From CAZDHT01 sp964505325 (GTDB lineage: Bacteria > Planctomycetota > PUPC01): a stretch of 40,087 bases of DNA. This document shows positions 25,374-32,708 of the stretch, piece after piece. Location: assembly GCA_964505325.1 (NCBI GenBank), contig CAZDHT010000014.1, forward strand, positions 1 to 40,087. The letters run 5' to 3'. A model generated the notes under the pieces. The model worked only from the letters and a program-made list of their open reading frames with translations, searched no databases and was not told the origin of the DNA. Positions within the stretch are counted from its first letter, which is position 1; every line of letters begins with the position of its first letter. A program made the translations under genes and the position numbers.

Positions 25374-26399
25374 TCAGGGTTTCTTGGTGGCCTTCGTCTT
25401 GCGCGGCTGCCAGCCGATCTTGTTGAAGTCGGCGGGGACGGGCGGGTTCTTGGTCCAGGGGCGGTAGTCGAGCATCTTGCCCTTGAAGTAGCGGTCGAAG
25501 AGCGGGCGGGAGGGCTTGATGAGTGCGTAGATGCCGCGGAACCACGCGGCGCTCTTGTACGGCGAGAAGACGGGGAGGGTGAGGTTGCGGGTGTAGTCCC
25601 GGACGTGGGTGGCGATGTTGGGGCCGGCAAGGTCGCCGCGGGCGAGTTCCAGCATGATCTCCTGGTTGCTGAGGAACTGGTGGCCCCAGCTATCCAGGTT
25701 GTCGCTGGAGAAGTTGATGAGGTCGACGGCGGTCGCGCCGGCGGTGCGGTTGCGGACGCCGAGGCTGCATCCGCCGACGGGGCTGTAGGAATCGAAGGTG
25801 AGGCGGACGTGGAAGTCTTTGAGGATGTCGCGGAGCACGGGGGCGAGGTTGCGGTACTTCTGCTGTGCGGCGGGGCTGGGCTTCGGCGGCGGCGTCTTGG
25901 TGTCCGCCGGGCCGCGGGGCCGCTTGAGGAGAAAGACGCGGACCATGATCTGCCCGGCCCACGCCTGGCCGCCGGAGCTGCCGCACGTGTACTTCGGCTC
26001 GAGGCGGAACGCGACGATGTTGTTCTTGGCGTAGTCGGCGAAGGACGGCCACGGCGAGATGTATCGGAACTCGTTGAGGTCCTTGATCTTGAATTCGGCG
26101 ACCGACTCCTTCGCGCCGCCCTCGGCGTCGCGGAGCTGGTGGCGGACGAGCGAGATGCCCTTGCCCATGTGCTTCATGCGTTCGAGGGCGCCGGCCTTGG
26201 TGAGCGACTTGAGCAGCTCGGCTTTCCTCTCGCCCGCGAGGTCGAGCAGGGGCCGGGTGAAGCGGAAGCGCTCGGTGATGGTCGCGCTGCCATCCTGGCC
26301 CAGGGTGACCCGGGTTTCAATCTGGAGGCAGCCGGCCGCGGTCATCGCGAGGGCCGCGGCGAGCAGGACGGCGAGGCTGGCACGGTGGGCATGCGGCAC
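25374..26399 (-). CDS. Lipoprotein of unknown function
   Basis: From the proposed GTG at 26399 the product is 341 residues with a signal peptide ending LAMTAAGC, a good lipobox. The frame is open to 26498, but the added residues lie partly in a tandem repeat and disrupt the signal. The mature protein starts LQIETRVTLGQDGSATITERF, an opening typical of beta-rich lipoproteins. It contains a Pro-rich spacer (about residues 175-185) and ends in a basic tail KTKATKKP. I do not recognise the family. It probably sits in the outer or cytoplasmic membrane. It runs toward the transposase remnant and has no obvious operon partner. Confidence 0.65.
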   Translation of the reverse strand: MPHAHRASLAVLLAAALAMTAAGCLQIETRVTLGQDGSATITERFRFTRPLLDLAGERKAELLKSLTKAGALERMKHMGKGISLVRHQLRDAEGGAKESVAEFKIKDLNEFRYISPWPSFADYAKNNIVAFRLEPKYTCGSSGGQAWAGQIMVRVFLLKRPRGPADTKTPPPKPSPAAQQKYRNLAPVLRDILKDFHVRLTFDSYSPVGGCSLGVRNRTAGATAVDLINFSSDNLDSWGHQFLSNQEIMLELARGDLAGPNIATHVRDYTRNLTLPVFSPYKSAAWFRGIYALIKPSRPLFDRYFKGKMLDYRPWTKNPPVPADFNKIGWQPRKTKATKKP

Positions 26400-26480
26400 G
26401 GTGTGTTCCCTTGCGCCGATTGGCCGGACAGGGACATTGTAGCCGGCGGGCGGGGAATGTCCAGCAGGGATCAGCTTTTG

Positions 26481-26522
26481 GCTGTCAGCTGTCAGCACTC
26501 AGCGGTCAGCAGTCAGCTATCA
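26481..26522. repeat. Heptanucleotide tandem repeat, six units (GCnnTCA)
   Basis: Six adjacent seven-base units fit GCnnTCA: GCTGTCA twice, then GCACTCA, GCGGTCA, GCAGTCA and GCTATCA. The array lies upstream of the lipoprotein gene. The same family occurs at 33685-33712. Confidence 0.8.
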
Positions 26523-26556
26523 GCGCGGGACTATGTGAGCGGGGATGAGGCGGGAA

Positions 26557-26724
26557 CTAGCGGAGGCGCCCGCGTCGTTTCGCCGCGTCCTCCAATCCGC
26601 GCTTAAGGCTGCGGTTCAACGTCTTGTCGGCCGCAATCTCGCGCATCTCACATTTGCCGACAAGCCGCGCGTTTCCGGCGGGCGAAGGCGCATGTTTCCG
26701 ATTCGGCCTCGGCTTTTTCGTCAT
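26557..26724 (-). CDS. Small basic protein, 55 residues, unknown
   Basis: A minus-strand ATG at 26724 is preceded by GAGGAG with a five-base gap and opens 55 codons to a TAG at 26557. The product is strongly basic, starts MTKKPRPNRKHAPSP and ends LEDAAKRRGRLR, with one cysteine near residue 25. Its C-terminal part (ADKTLNRSLKRGLEDAA) faintly resembles the NRSLRDLARIIRRRE end of the BrnT partner at 29205. That would suit an antitoxin or DNA-binding tail, but no family is recognised. No toxin partner is visible next to it. The strong ribosome site and codon-like composition support it; the case rests on these alone. Confidence 0.45.
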   Translation of the reverse strand: MTKKPRPNRKHAPSPAGNARLVGKCEMREIAADKTLNRSLKRGLEDAAKRRGRLR

Positions 26725-26803
26725 TTGGCTCCTCGTTCCGCTTCCACAGTCACCGGTTCAGCTTCGCGTTGGCGAGTCAGCCGCTTCGGCGGCTCGCGAG
26801 GGT

Positions 26804-27727
26804 TCAGAACGGCGCGACGAGGGTCTGGCCGGCGTGGCGTTTGCGGAGGTCGGTGCCGTCGTGGCCGACGCCAAACTCCTCGCGCTTGGTGAGGTCGACC
26901 TTGTCGGGGACGCTGGACAGCACAGTCTTGTCGGCGGCGCGGAGCTCGAACACGAGGTCGTATTTGCCGAGGTCCTCGGGCTTGTCGCCGTCTTGGCGCC
27001 GGTGCTTCCCGGCCGCGAACGTGTCGCGGTAGAAGCAGTTGACCAGCCACGGACTGGTCGCGCCGGACCTCGCCGAGCTGAAGACGAGGCAGTAGGTAGC
27101 GCCCTTCCGAAGCTTGAGCTTCATCGCGGCCTCGAACCACTGCATGAACCGGGTCACGCCGTGGACCTTGTTGTTCGCGTCGGTCCACTCGTACTCGAAC
27201 GTCGCAGTCGCGAGCGCCTTGTCGCCCGGCTTGTCCCCGGCGTGCAGCTCGACCTGGAGGTCGCCGAACGGGACGGCGAGGGTGCGGGCGGCGCGGAACC
27301 GGACGGCGTCGATCTCGACGTCGGCGTCCGGGGTGAACGTCTGAAGCTGCTTCACCGTTCCGTGCACGGGCATGTAGCCGTTCGTGCACTTCCGGTCGAC
27401 CTTCGTCGGCTTTGGCAGGCGGCTGATGTAATAGACGAGTTCTTTGGCGCGCCAGACGCGTTCGGCGTCCTTGTCCTTGGTGGCGGCCTCGAGGAGCTCG
27501 AGCGCGGGGCGGCCGATCTTGATCAGCTCCTTGCTCGCCGCCGTCCGGATGTCGTAGTCGAGGTCGCCGACGTCCTTGATGAGCTTGCGGATGCGTCCCT
27601 GGAGCTCCGCGGTCGCAGCTGCCTTCGGGTCCTTGGGCTTTGGCTTCGGCGCCTCGGCGCCGTACAGCGGCGCCACCAGCGCGGCAAGGCACAAGCAGGT
27701 CGGAATCAGCGCGGACGCTTTGTTCAC
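26804..27727 (-). CDS. Secreted protein with HEAT-like segment and beta domain
   Basis: The GTG at 27727 has an AAAGGAG site seven bases upstream and gives a 307-residue protein with signal peptide NKASALIPTCLCLAALVAP and a likely cut after YGA. Then come a Lys/Pro-rich stretch, a helical segment (DYDIRTAASKELIKIGRPAL) of the HEAT type common in planctomycete secreted proteins, and a beta-sandwich-like region (DADVEIDAVRFRAAR, GDLQVELHAGD). The reading frame continues upstream to 27775, but that part lacks a ribosome site. No enzyme motif is seen. The function is unknown and the protein is presumably extracytoplasmic. Confidence 0.7.
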   Translation of the reverse strand: MNKASALIPTCLCLAALVAPLYGAEAPKPKPKDPKAAATAELQGRIRKLIKDVGDLDYDIRTAASKELIKIGRPALELLEAATKDKDAERVWRAKELVYYISRLPKPTKVDRKCTNGYMPVHGTVKQLQTFTPDADVEIDAVRFRAARTLAVPFGDLQVELHAGDKPGDKALATATFEYEWTDANNKVHGVTRFMQWFEAAMKLKLRKGATYCLVFSSARSGATSPWLVNCFYRDTFAAGKHRRQDGDKPEDLGKYDLVFELRAADKTVLSSVPDKVDLTKREEFGVGHDGTDLRKRHAGQTLVAPF

Positions 27728-27902
27728 TGCATCGCTCCTTTGCACGCCCAACCGCTCGGGAGACAAACACGCCATCAGACGATCATGACCGCATCGCCGG
27801 CGCTTTTCAAGTCCGCGGTCGGTTTGCCGGGTTGCGATTGGCCGCTGACGAGGACGATTGCTCCGCTCGGCCGAGACCGGGGTCGCGTCACAAGCCTGGG
27901 GG

Positions 27903-27930
27903 TTGCCATAGGCGGCGCAGCGGATATAAT
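27903..27930 (+). promoter_or_regulatory. Sigma-70 promoter of the Gfo/Idh gene
   Basis: TTGCCA (27903-27908, five of six) and a perfect TATAAT (27925-27930) are separated by 16 bases. The predicted start is about 35 bases before the ATG at 27972, which has a GGAG ribosome site. Confidence 0.7.
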
Positions 27931-27971
27931 CCCGGTTTGCTGGCGGAATTCAGGTCTTTTCGGAGCGAGAC

Positions 27972-29024
27972 ATGGACAAGGTCAGAGTCGGTATCGTGGG
28001 TTCGAAGTTCGCGGCGGATTTTCATTGCGATTCGTACAGCCGCAACGAGAAGGTCGAGATCGCGGCGGTGGCCGCCATCGACAACCTGCCGGAGATCTGC
28101 GCCAAGTGGGGCATCCCAAAGTCCTACGAGGACTACAACGAGATGATGGAGAAGGAGGAACTCGACCTCATCTCGGTGTGCGTGCCAAACTTCCTGCATC
28201 ACGACGTGGTCCTCGCCGCGGCGAAGCACAAGCTCGACGTCATCACCGAGAAGCCGATGGCCACTTCCGTCGCCGACTGCCGCGAGATGGTCAAGGCCTG
28301 CGCGGACGCAGGCGTGAAGCTCTTCTACGGCGAGGACTGGGTCCTGATGCCCGCGCTGTGCCGCGCGCTCGATATCGTCAAGAGCGGCGGGATCGGCGAG
28401 GCGCTTTACATCAAGGCCCGGGAGGTCCACAACGGCTCGCACAGCCCCTTCGCAAAGAAGCTCAACACCTGCGGCGGCGGCAGCCTTATACACCTTGCGA
28501 TGCATCCCATCGGTTGGGTCATCTACGCTATGGGCCAGGACAACCCCGTCGTCGAGGTCACCGCCAAGACCAGCGGCGGGCTGGACAAGAACTACGTCCA
28601 CAAGGAGTTCGAGGGCGAAGACTGGGCGGTCGGGATCATGAAGTTCAAGGACGGCCGCCACGCGCTCATCGAGGGCAACTACATCACCGTCGGCGGCATG
28701 GACGATATGGTCGAGATCTACGGCAGCGAAGGGCGGATGATTATCGATATGACGTTCAGTTCGCCGATCAAGTGCTACTCGCGGCACGGAATCGACTACG
28801 CCATCGAGAAGACCGACTTCACCCACGGCTGGACGAAGCCCGCGGTGGACGAGTTCTACAACCTCGGCTACGTGCACGAGCTCAAGTATTTCGTCGACTG
28901 CGTGTTGAAGAATGAGCCGCCGAAGTTCGGCGTCGACGGCCCGACCGGCGTGACGTGCATGCAGGTCGTCGAGGCGATGTACCGTTCGGCGAAGGAAGGG
29001 AAGTCCATCGCGGTGGAGAGCTGA
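27972..29024 (+). CDS. Gfo/Idh/MocA family oxidoreductase
   Basis: The 350-residue NAD(P)-dependent oxidoreductase begins VRVGIVGSKFAADFHCDSY, a Rossmann motif, and has the family's EKPMATS loop near residue 94. The C-terminal domain contains GGGSLIHLAMHPIGW, where the usual GGGxLxDxxxH aspartate is histidine but the final histidine is kept. Family members oxidise or reduce sugars, inositols or their derivatives; the substrate is not evident. A sharp promoter precedes it. The last 25 codons have a diverged second copy at 29444-29545, on the far side of a toxin-antitoxin remnant. Confidence 0.9.
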   Translation: MDKVRVGIVGSKFAADFHCDSYSRNEKVEIAAVAAIDNLPEICAKWGIPKSYEDYNEMMEKEELDLISVCVPNFLHHDVVLAAAKHKLDVITEKPMATSVADCREMVKACADAGVKLFYGEDWVLMPALCRALDIVKSGGIGEALYIKAREVHNGSHSPFAKKLNTCGGGSLIHLAMHPIGWVIYAMGQDNPVVEVTAKTSGGLDKNYVHKEFEGEDWAVGIMKFKDGRHALIEGNYITVGGMDDMVEIYGSEGRMIIDMTFSSPIKCYSRHGIDYAIEKTDFTHGWTKPAVDEFYNLGYVHELKYFVDCVLKNEPPKFGVDGPTGVTCMQVVEAMYRSAKEGKSIAVES

Positions 29025-29032
29025 TCGGGTCA

Positions 29033-29221
29033 GGGCCGCTGGCCGTGACGATTTCCGATCCGGCGCACTCGACGAACGAGGATCGCTTCGTTACCATGGG
29101 GGCATCGCACGAGCGGCGGCTGCTCGTCGTGGTGCACATCGACCGTGGCGGACGCATCCGGATCGTCAGCGCCCGACGTGCTACGAAGCGAGAAAGGAAA
29201 GGCTATGAAGAAGCGCCGTGA
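29033..29221 (+). pseudogene. brnT toxin remnant (5' end missing)
   Basis: The frame encodes GPLAVTISDPAHSTNEDRF, then LLVVVHIDRGGRIRIVSARR and ATKRERKGYEE. This corresponds to the last two thirds of a BrnT ribonuclease toxin, with the RIxSARxATxxER signature intact. The first 30 or so residues (the usual FEWDxxKAxxNxxKHGxxF helix) are absent, and the sequence upstream is the end of the Gfo/Idh gene. No start or ribosome site is evident, so it is taken as inactive. It overlaps the start of the intact partner gene by 17 bases. Confidence 0.72.
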
Positions 29222-29441
29222 GCCGACCCGCGTAGCCGAGATGCGGGAGGAGTACGACTTCTCCGGCGGCGTCAGGGGCAAATACGCCAAGCGGTACAGA
29301 GAGGGCTGCAACGTCGTCGTTCTCGATCCGGACGTTGCGAAGGTGTTCCCCGACAGCGAGTCCGTCAACCGGTCTCTCCGTGACTTGGCCAGGATCATCC
29401 GCCGCCGTGAGAGGGTGAGTTCAGCCAAGAAATCCGGCTGA
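29205..29441 (+). CDS. BrnA-like antitoxin (partner of truncated brnT)
   Basis: The 78-residue product starts MKKRREPTRVAEMREEYDFS and ends in a basic helix containing NRSLRDLARIIRRRE. Its layout of acidic N-terminal region, central YREGCNVVVLDPDVAKVFPD and C-terminal helix with SVNRSL is that of small antitoxins found next to BrnT or similar RelE-like toxins. The CopG/BrnA-like class is inferred. A strong AAAGGAAAGG ribosome site lies just upstream. It overlaps the 3' end of the brnT remnant, the normal toxin-antitoxin order. With the toxin broken it is a solitary antitoxin. Confidence 0.72.
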   Translation: MKKRREPTRVAEMREEYDFSGGVRGKYAKRYREGCNVVVLDPDVAKVFPDSESVNRSLRDLARIIRRRERVSSAKKSG

Positions 29442-29443
29442 AG

Positions 29444-29545
29444 ATCTATGCCGGCGTGGACGGCGCGACCGGCGTGATGTGCATGCAGGTCGTCGAGGCG
29501 ATGGACGAGTCGGTGAGGGAAGGCGGGCAAACAGCCGACTGCTGA
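29444..29545 (+). pseudogene. Duplicate 3' scrap of a Gfo/Idh gene
   Basis: Beginning three bases after the antitoxin stop, this frame encodes VDGATGVMCMQVVEAM and ends at a TGA. It matches VDGPTGVTCMQVVEAM near the end of the Gfo/Idh protein at 28932. The first 16 codons differ at only three positions, after which the copies diverge. It is the last portion of a second, related oxidoreductase gene whose 5' part is gone. It has no start signal of its own. Confidence 0.75.
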
Positions 29546-29580
29546 ATCGTCCATTTCTGATGCACCGCGGAGGCGCTGAG

Positions 29581-30777
29581 ATGACGAGGCGCTTGCTTCC
29601 CGTTGCCCTGCTTCTGGCCGCGCTCACGACGTGCGCGATGGCCGGCGACGGCCCGCCCGCGAACATCCCCCTGGTCGTCGAAGACCCGATGGCAAAGGAC
29701 TGGGTGGTCGACCGGTTCGCCGGCAACAGCTCCGCCGGCCCCATCTTTTTCCAGGGCCCGGCGCGCGAGGTCGGCGGGCTCGGCCGCACCGTCGCCGTGC
29801 CGACGCCCGACGGCCGGGTGTTCGTTCCCGCCGCGGGCGGCATCTGTGAGGTCTCGACGGGCGGCATGCTCCGCCTCATCGCCGGGCGCCCCGGCGGCAC
29901 GCAGGAAGGTCCCGCCCATCAGGTGGACGCTCGTGGAGCGCTCGCCTACCACCCCAAAGACAAGTGCCTCTACCTGGCCGGGACGAACTGCGTCAGGCGT
30001 CTGGTCGAAAAGCCCGACGGCTCGCGCCACATAGAGATCGTCTGCGGCACGCCAGACCGGAAGGGCTTCACCGACGGCCCGGTCGATGCGGCCACCTTCA
30101 CCAATCCGCGGCAAATCGCCATTGATTCCCAGGGAACGGTTTACGTACTCGACAACCTGTCGCATCTCCGCCGCATCCGGGACGGGCACGTCACCACGCT
30201 CAACAAGTTCTTCTACTCGAGCGGCCTCAAGGACGGGCCCCTGGCCGAGGCCCGGTTCCGACTCATCGGCCTGGGCGGCGGCTTCTGCCTCGCCGGCGAC
30301 GACACCCTCTATGTCGCCGACCACTGGAACTTCTGCGTCCGCAAGATCGACCTCAAGACGATGACCGTGTCCTCCGCCGTCGGCATGCCAAAGCCCAAGT
30401 GGAAACCGCGGGCCCAACGCACGCCCCTGGAGAAACGATACAACAGCAACGCCGACGGCCCCGCCCTCACCCACGCCAGCTTCAACTCCGGCTGCACCAA
30501 CGTCCGCTGGGACCCCGTGCACCAGAGGCTCTGGTGCGGCGGTCCGGACGAGCGCCGGTTCCGCTGGGTCGGGCCTGACGGATGGGTGCGGACGGTGATC
30601 GGCGCCAAGGGCACGCGGAAGTGGGACCGCGATGGCCTGGGCGTCCCCGCGAGCCAGGTAATGCTCATCTGGAACGCCGTCGTCGCCGTCGACGTCAAGG
30701 GCCGCGCCTATCTCGCGGCCAGCTCCGACAAGCACGGCCTCTGGCGCGCCTACAACAAGAGGGAGCTGGGCGAATGA
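29581..30777 (+). CDS. Secreted NHL-repeat beta-propeller-like protein
   Basis: The 398-residue protein has a signal peptide (TRRLLPVALLLAALTTCAMA) and repeated segments of the NHL kind: FTNPRQIAIDSQGTVYVLD, GDDTLYVADHWNFCVRKID and DGPALTHASFNSGC. These suggest a six-bladed propeller. Such proteins usually bind ligands or surfaces outside the cytoplasm and are rarely enzymes. The ATG at 29581 is preceded by CGGAGG at seven bases. Its stop overlaps the next gene by four bases (ATGA), so the two secreted proteins are made together. It is rich in Lys and Trp near the C-terminus. Confidence 0.78.
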   Translation: MTRRLLPVALLLAALTTCAMAGDGPPANIPLVVEDPMAKDWVVDRFAGNSSAGPIFFQGPAREVGGLGRTVAVPTPDGRVFVPAAGGICEVSTGGMLRLIAGRPGGTQEGPAHQVDARGALAYHPKDKCLYLAGTNCVRRLVEKPDGSRHIEIVCGTPDRKGFTDGPVDAATFTNPRQIAIDSQGTVYVLDNLSHLRRIRDGHVTTLNKFFYSSGLKDGPLAEARFRLIGLGGGFCLAGDDTLYVADHWNFCVRKIDLKTMTVSSAVGMPKPKWKPRAQRTPLEKRYNSNADGPALTHASFNSGCTNVRWDPVHQRLWCGGPDERRFRWVGPDGWVRTVIGAKGTRKWDRDGLGVPASQVMLIWNAVVAVDVKGRAYLAASSDKHGLWRAYNKRELGE

Positions 30778-32036
30778 GGAAGCTCCTGACCCTGGGCTGG
30801 CTGTGCATAGTGGCGACCGGTGCCTTCGGCGCCGCCGTCAGCAACGAGATCATTCTGCTGGAGGGCGGCCCCGGCGGGGGCACCCAGGCCACGCCGCACG
30901 TCGCCTTCGGGAAGGGCGTCTACCTGGTCGTCTGGCGGGAAGGCTGGCACGGCAAGGGAGGAAACGCTCGCATCTACGCCGCCCGCGTCGCCCCGGACGG
31001 CAAGGTCCTCGATGGCGGGGGCATCGCCGTCGCGCCCGCCAGGCAGGGCGTGCAGACGAGACCCCGCGTCGCCTTCGGCGGGGGCGGCTTTTTCGTCGTT
31101 TGGCAGGACCTGAGGAACGGCAAGGATTACGACGTGCTTGGCGCCCGCATCCGCGCCGACGGTAAGGCCCTGGACGCGGAACCGGTCAAGGTCGCGGCCG
31201 GCCCCCGAACGCAGGCCCTCCCCGACCTCGCCTCCGACGGCAGCGCGTTCGTCGTCGTGTGGCAGGGGCTCCAGGCCGAGGAGACGCACTATCGCGGCTT
31301 CGCCCGCCGCGTCGGCGCGGACGGCCGCGCCGGGCCGGCCTTCGCCAGCCGCGCCAGCCCCCAACCCAAGATCGCGTGGGGCGGCCAGCACTACCTCGTC
31401 GCGTATGGCACGAAGAACCTCGACAGCCTTCGGCTGACGAGCGACGGTAAGCCGGCCGACCCCGGACGCAAGCCGTGGGACGGAAGCGTTGTCAGGGGAA
31501 GCAAGCACCCGGATTTCTCGCTGGTCGCGCTGCCGAAGCGAGGGTGGCTCGTCGTCAACCACCGCTCGCCGCCGGACCCCTGGGGCTGGGGCGGCCCGGG
31601 CGGCATCCGCTGCTACCTGATGACGCCGGACGGCAAGCGCGACCCGACGCTCGAGCCGCTCGTTAAGCAGGTCCGGGGCGGTAACTGGTCGAAGCTCGCC
31701 AACTGGCTCGACGTGGGCGGGCGCAAGCGAACGACGTGGCCGTACGGCACCAGCGCCTGCGCGTGGGACGGCGAACACGCCGTGGTTGTCTGGCAGCGGC
31801 ACCACATCACCGGCCCGAAGAAAAGCACCTTCACCAATTGCGACCTGATGGCGGCGCGCGTCGATGGTTGGAAGCCGGTCGATGTGGAGCCGTTCGCCGT
31901 CGCCGCCGGGCCGGAGGAAGAGCGCCATCCCGCGCTCGCCTCGGACGGCCAGGGCGGCCTCCTCTGCGCCTACGAGAAGTACTGCAAAGACCGCACCGTG
32001 CGCGTGGTCGCGCGGATGGTCCGAACCGGGCCCTGA
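30774..32036 (+). CDS. Secreted repeat protein (propeller-like), unknown
   Basis: The 420-residue product has a signal peptide (RKLLTLGWLCIVATGAFGA) and about seven repeats of roughly 50 residues. Each has a hydrophobic V-V-W core and a DG turn, for example VAFGKGVYLVVWREGWHG, VAFGGGGFFVVWQDLRNG and LASDGSAFVVVWQGLQAE. This pattern indicates a beta-propeller made of related blades. No catalytic motif is seen. The ATG at 30774 overlaps the stop of the NHL-like gene; the longer frame upstream is only the antiparallel reading of that gene's end. The two likely work together at the cell surface. Confidence 0.75.
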   Translation: MRKLLTLGWLCIVATGAFGAAVSNEIILLEGGPGGGTQATPHVAFGKGVYLVVWREGWHGKGGNARIYAARVAPDGKVLDGGGIAVAPARQGVQTRPRVAFGGGGFFVVWQDLRNGKDYDVLGARIRADGKALDAEPVKVAAGPRTQALPDLASDGSAFVVVWQGLQAEETHYRGFARRVGADGRAGPAFASRASPQPKIAWGGQHYLVAYGTKNLDSLRLTSDGKPADPGRKPWDGSVVRGSKHPDFSLVALPKRGWLVVNHRSPPDPWGWGGPGGIRCYLMTPDGKRDPTLEPLVKQVRGGNWSKLANWLDVGGRKRTTWPYGTSACAWDGEHAVVVWQRHHITGPKKSTFTNCDLMAARVDGWKPVDVEPFAVAAGPEEERHPALASDGQGGLLCAYEKYCKDRTVRVVARMVRTGP

Positions 32037-32102
32037 GCCAGACAGTGTCTTTGCCATCACGGCGCACGAGTTGGAGACGAACCGCTGGCCCGCTCCGAGC
32101 CC

Positions 32103-32131
32103 TTGACATTCGCACGGCGCAGTAGTTTATT
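32103..32131 (+). promoter_or_regulatory. Promoter of the RHH/MazF module, leaderless geometry
   Basis: A perfect TTGACA (32103-32108) is followed after 17 bases by TTTATT (32126-32131, four of six). The -10 box ends six bases before the ATG at 32138, so transcription would begin on or beside the start codon. No ribosome site is present before the gene, which agrees with leaderless translation. Confidence 0.55.
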
Positions 32132-32137
32132 GGCAGT

Positions 32138-32368
32138 ATGAAACAGAAGACATCTATCACACTGAGTGGCGCACTCCTCAGTGAGATTGACGAACACGCC
32201 GGCGAGTTCAGAAGCCGCTCGGAGTTCATCGAAGCCGCGCTCCGGTACTTCATCGCTCACCTGCACCGCCAGGAGGCCGAGCAGCGGGACCTGGAGATCA
32301 TCAACCGGCGGGCCGACGCCCTGAACAAGGAAGCCAAAGACGTGCTCAAGTACCAGGTGCTGCTGTGA
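32138..32368 (+). CDS. Ribbon-helix-helix antitoxin
   Basis: The 76-residue product has a ribbon-helix-helix DNA-binding domain in residues 1-45: TSITLSGALLSEIDEHAGEF followed by SRSEFIEAALRYFI. A charged C-terminal helix then probably wraps the toxin. It overlaps the downstream PemK/MazF-type gene by four bases (GTGA). Such antitoxins repress their own promoter, and the predicted promoter lies immediately upstream. The coding sequence is intact. It resembles MazE/CopG-type partners of PemK-like toxins; the exact subfamily is uncertain. Confidence 0.85.
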   Translation: MKQKTSITLSGALLSEIDEHAGEFRSRSEFIEAALRYFIAHLHRQEAEQRDLEIINRRADALNKEAKDVLKYQVLL

Positions 32369-32697
32369 GACGAGGCGCACTCTGCAGAGTGCGGAGGCCG
32401 TCATCGCGGGACCCGAGGAAGTTCAGGGTCTTTGTGGTTGTGAGCCGGCAGGTCCTCATCGACTCCCGTTTCTCAACGGTGATTTGTGCCCCGGTGTACT
32501 CCGCGTACGAAGGTCTTTCGTCACAAATCCCAGTGGGAATCGACGAAGGGCTGAAGCATGATTCGAGCATTCATTGCGACGAGTTGGTTAGCCTCCCGAA
32601 GTCGATGTTGACGCAATACGTGGGCATGCTCCCAACGGACAAGCTGCGCCTTCTTGACCGGGCGCTGCACATCGCCCTGCAGTTGCCGGAGGACTGA
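32365..32697 (+). CDS. PemK/MazF-family endoribonuclease toxin
   Basis: The 110-residue product is a small beta-barrel toxin of the PemK/MazF family. It has RKFRVFVVVSRQ, the strand-rich STVICAPVYSA, and the central DELVSLPKSMLTQYVG motif that carries the conserved Asp-xLxxLP-type turn, followed by the C-terminal helix. MazF toxins cut mRNA at short sequence motifs. The GTG start overlaps the antitoxin stop, giving coupled expression. No frameshift or truncation is visible, so this is probably an active module. It lies eleven bases before a metabolic gene and could affect that gene's expression by read-through. Confidence 0.87.
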   Translation: MRRGALCRVRRPSSRDPRKFRVFVVVSRQVLIDSRFSTVICAPVYSAYEGLSSQIPVGIDEGLKHDSSIHCDELVSLPKSMLTQYVGMLPTDKLRLLDRALHIALQLPED

Positions 32698-32708
32698 GAG
32701 GAAGGAAC

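Noticed and set aside
24761..25630. 289-codon minus-strand frame across the hydrolase end and transposase remnant
   Set aside because: It spans unrelated features, is low-complexity and Pro/Ser/Arg-rich at its start, and has no ribosome site or domain.
26481..26522. Possible CRISPR array
   Set aside because: Units are seven bases without spacers, so this is a short tandem repeat and not a CRISPR array. The same applies to 33685-33775 and 36685-36765.
28955..29032. Full-length brnT start within the Gfo/Idh 3' end
   Set aside because: The frame is open there, but the residues encoded are the out-of-frame reading of the oxidoreductase and lack the BrnT N-terminal helix.
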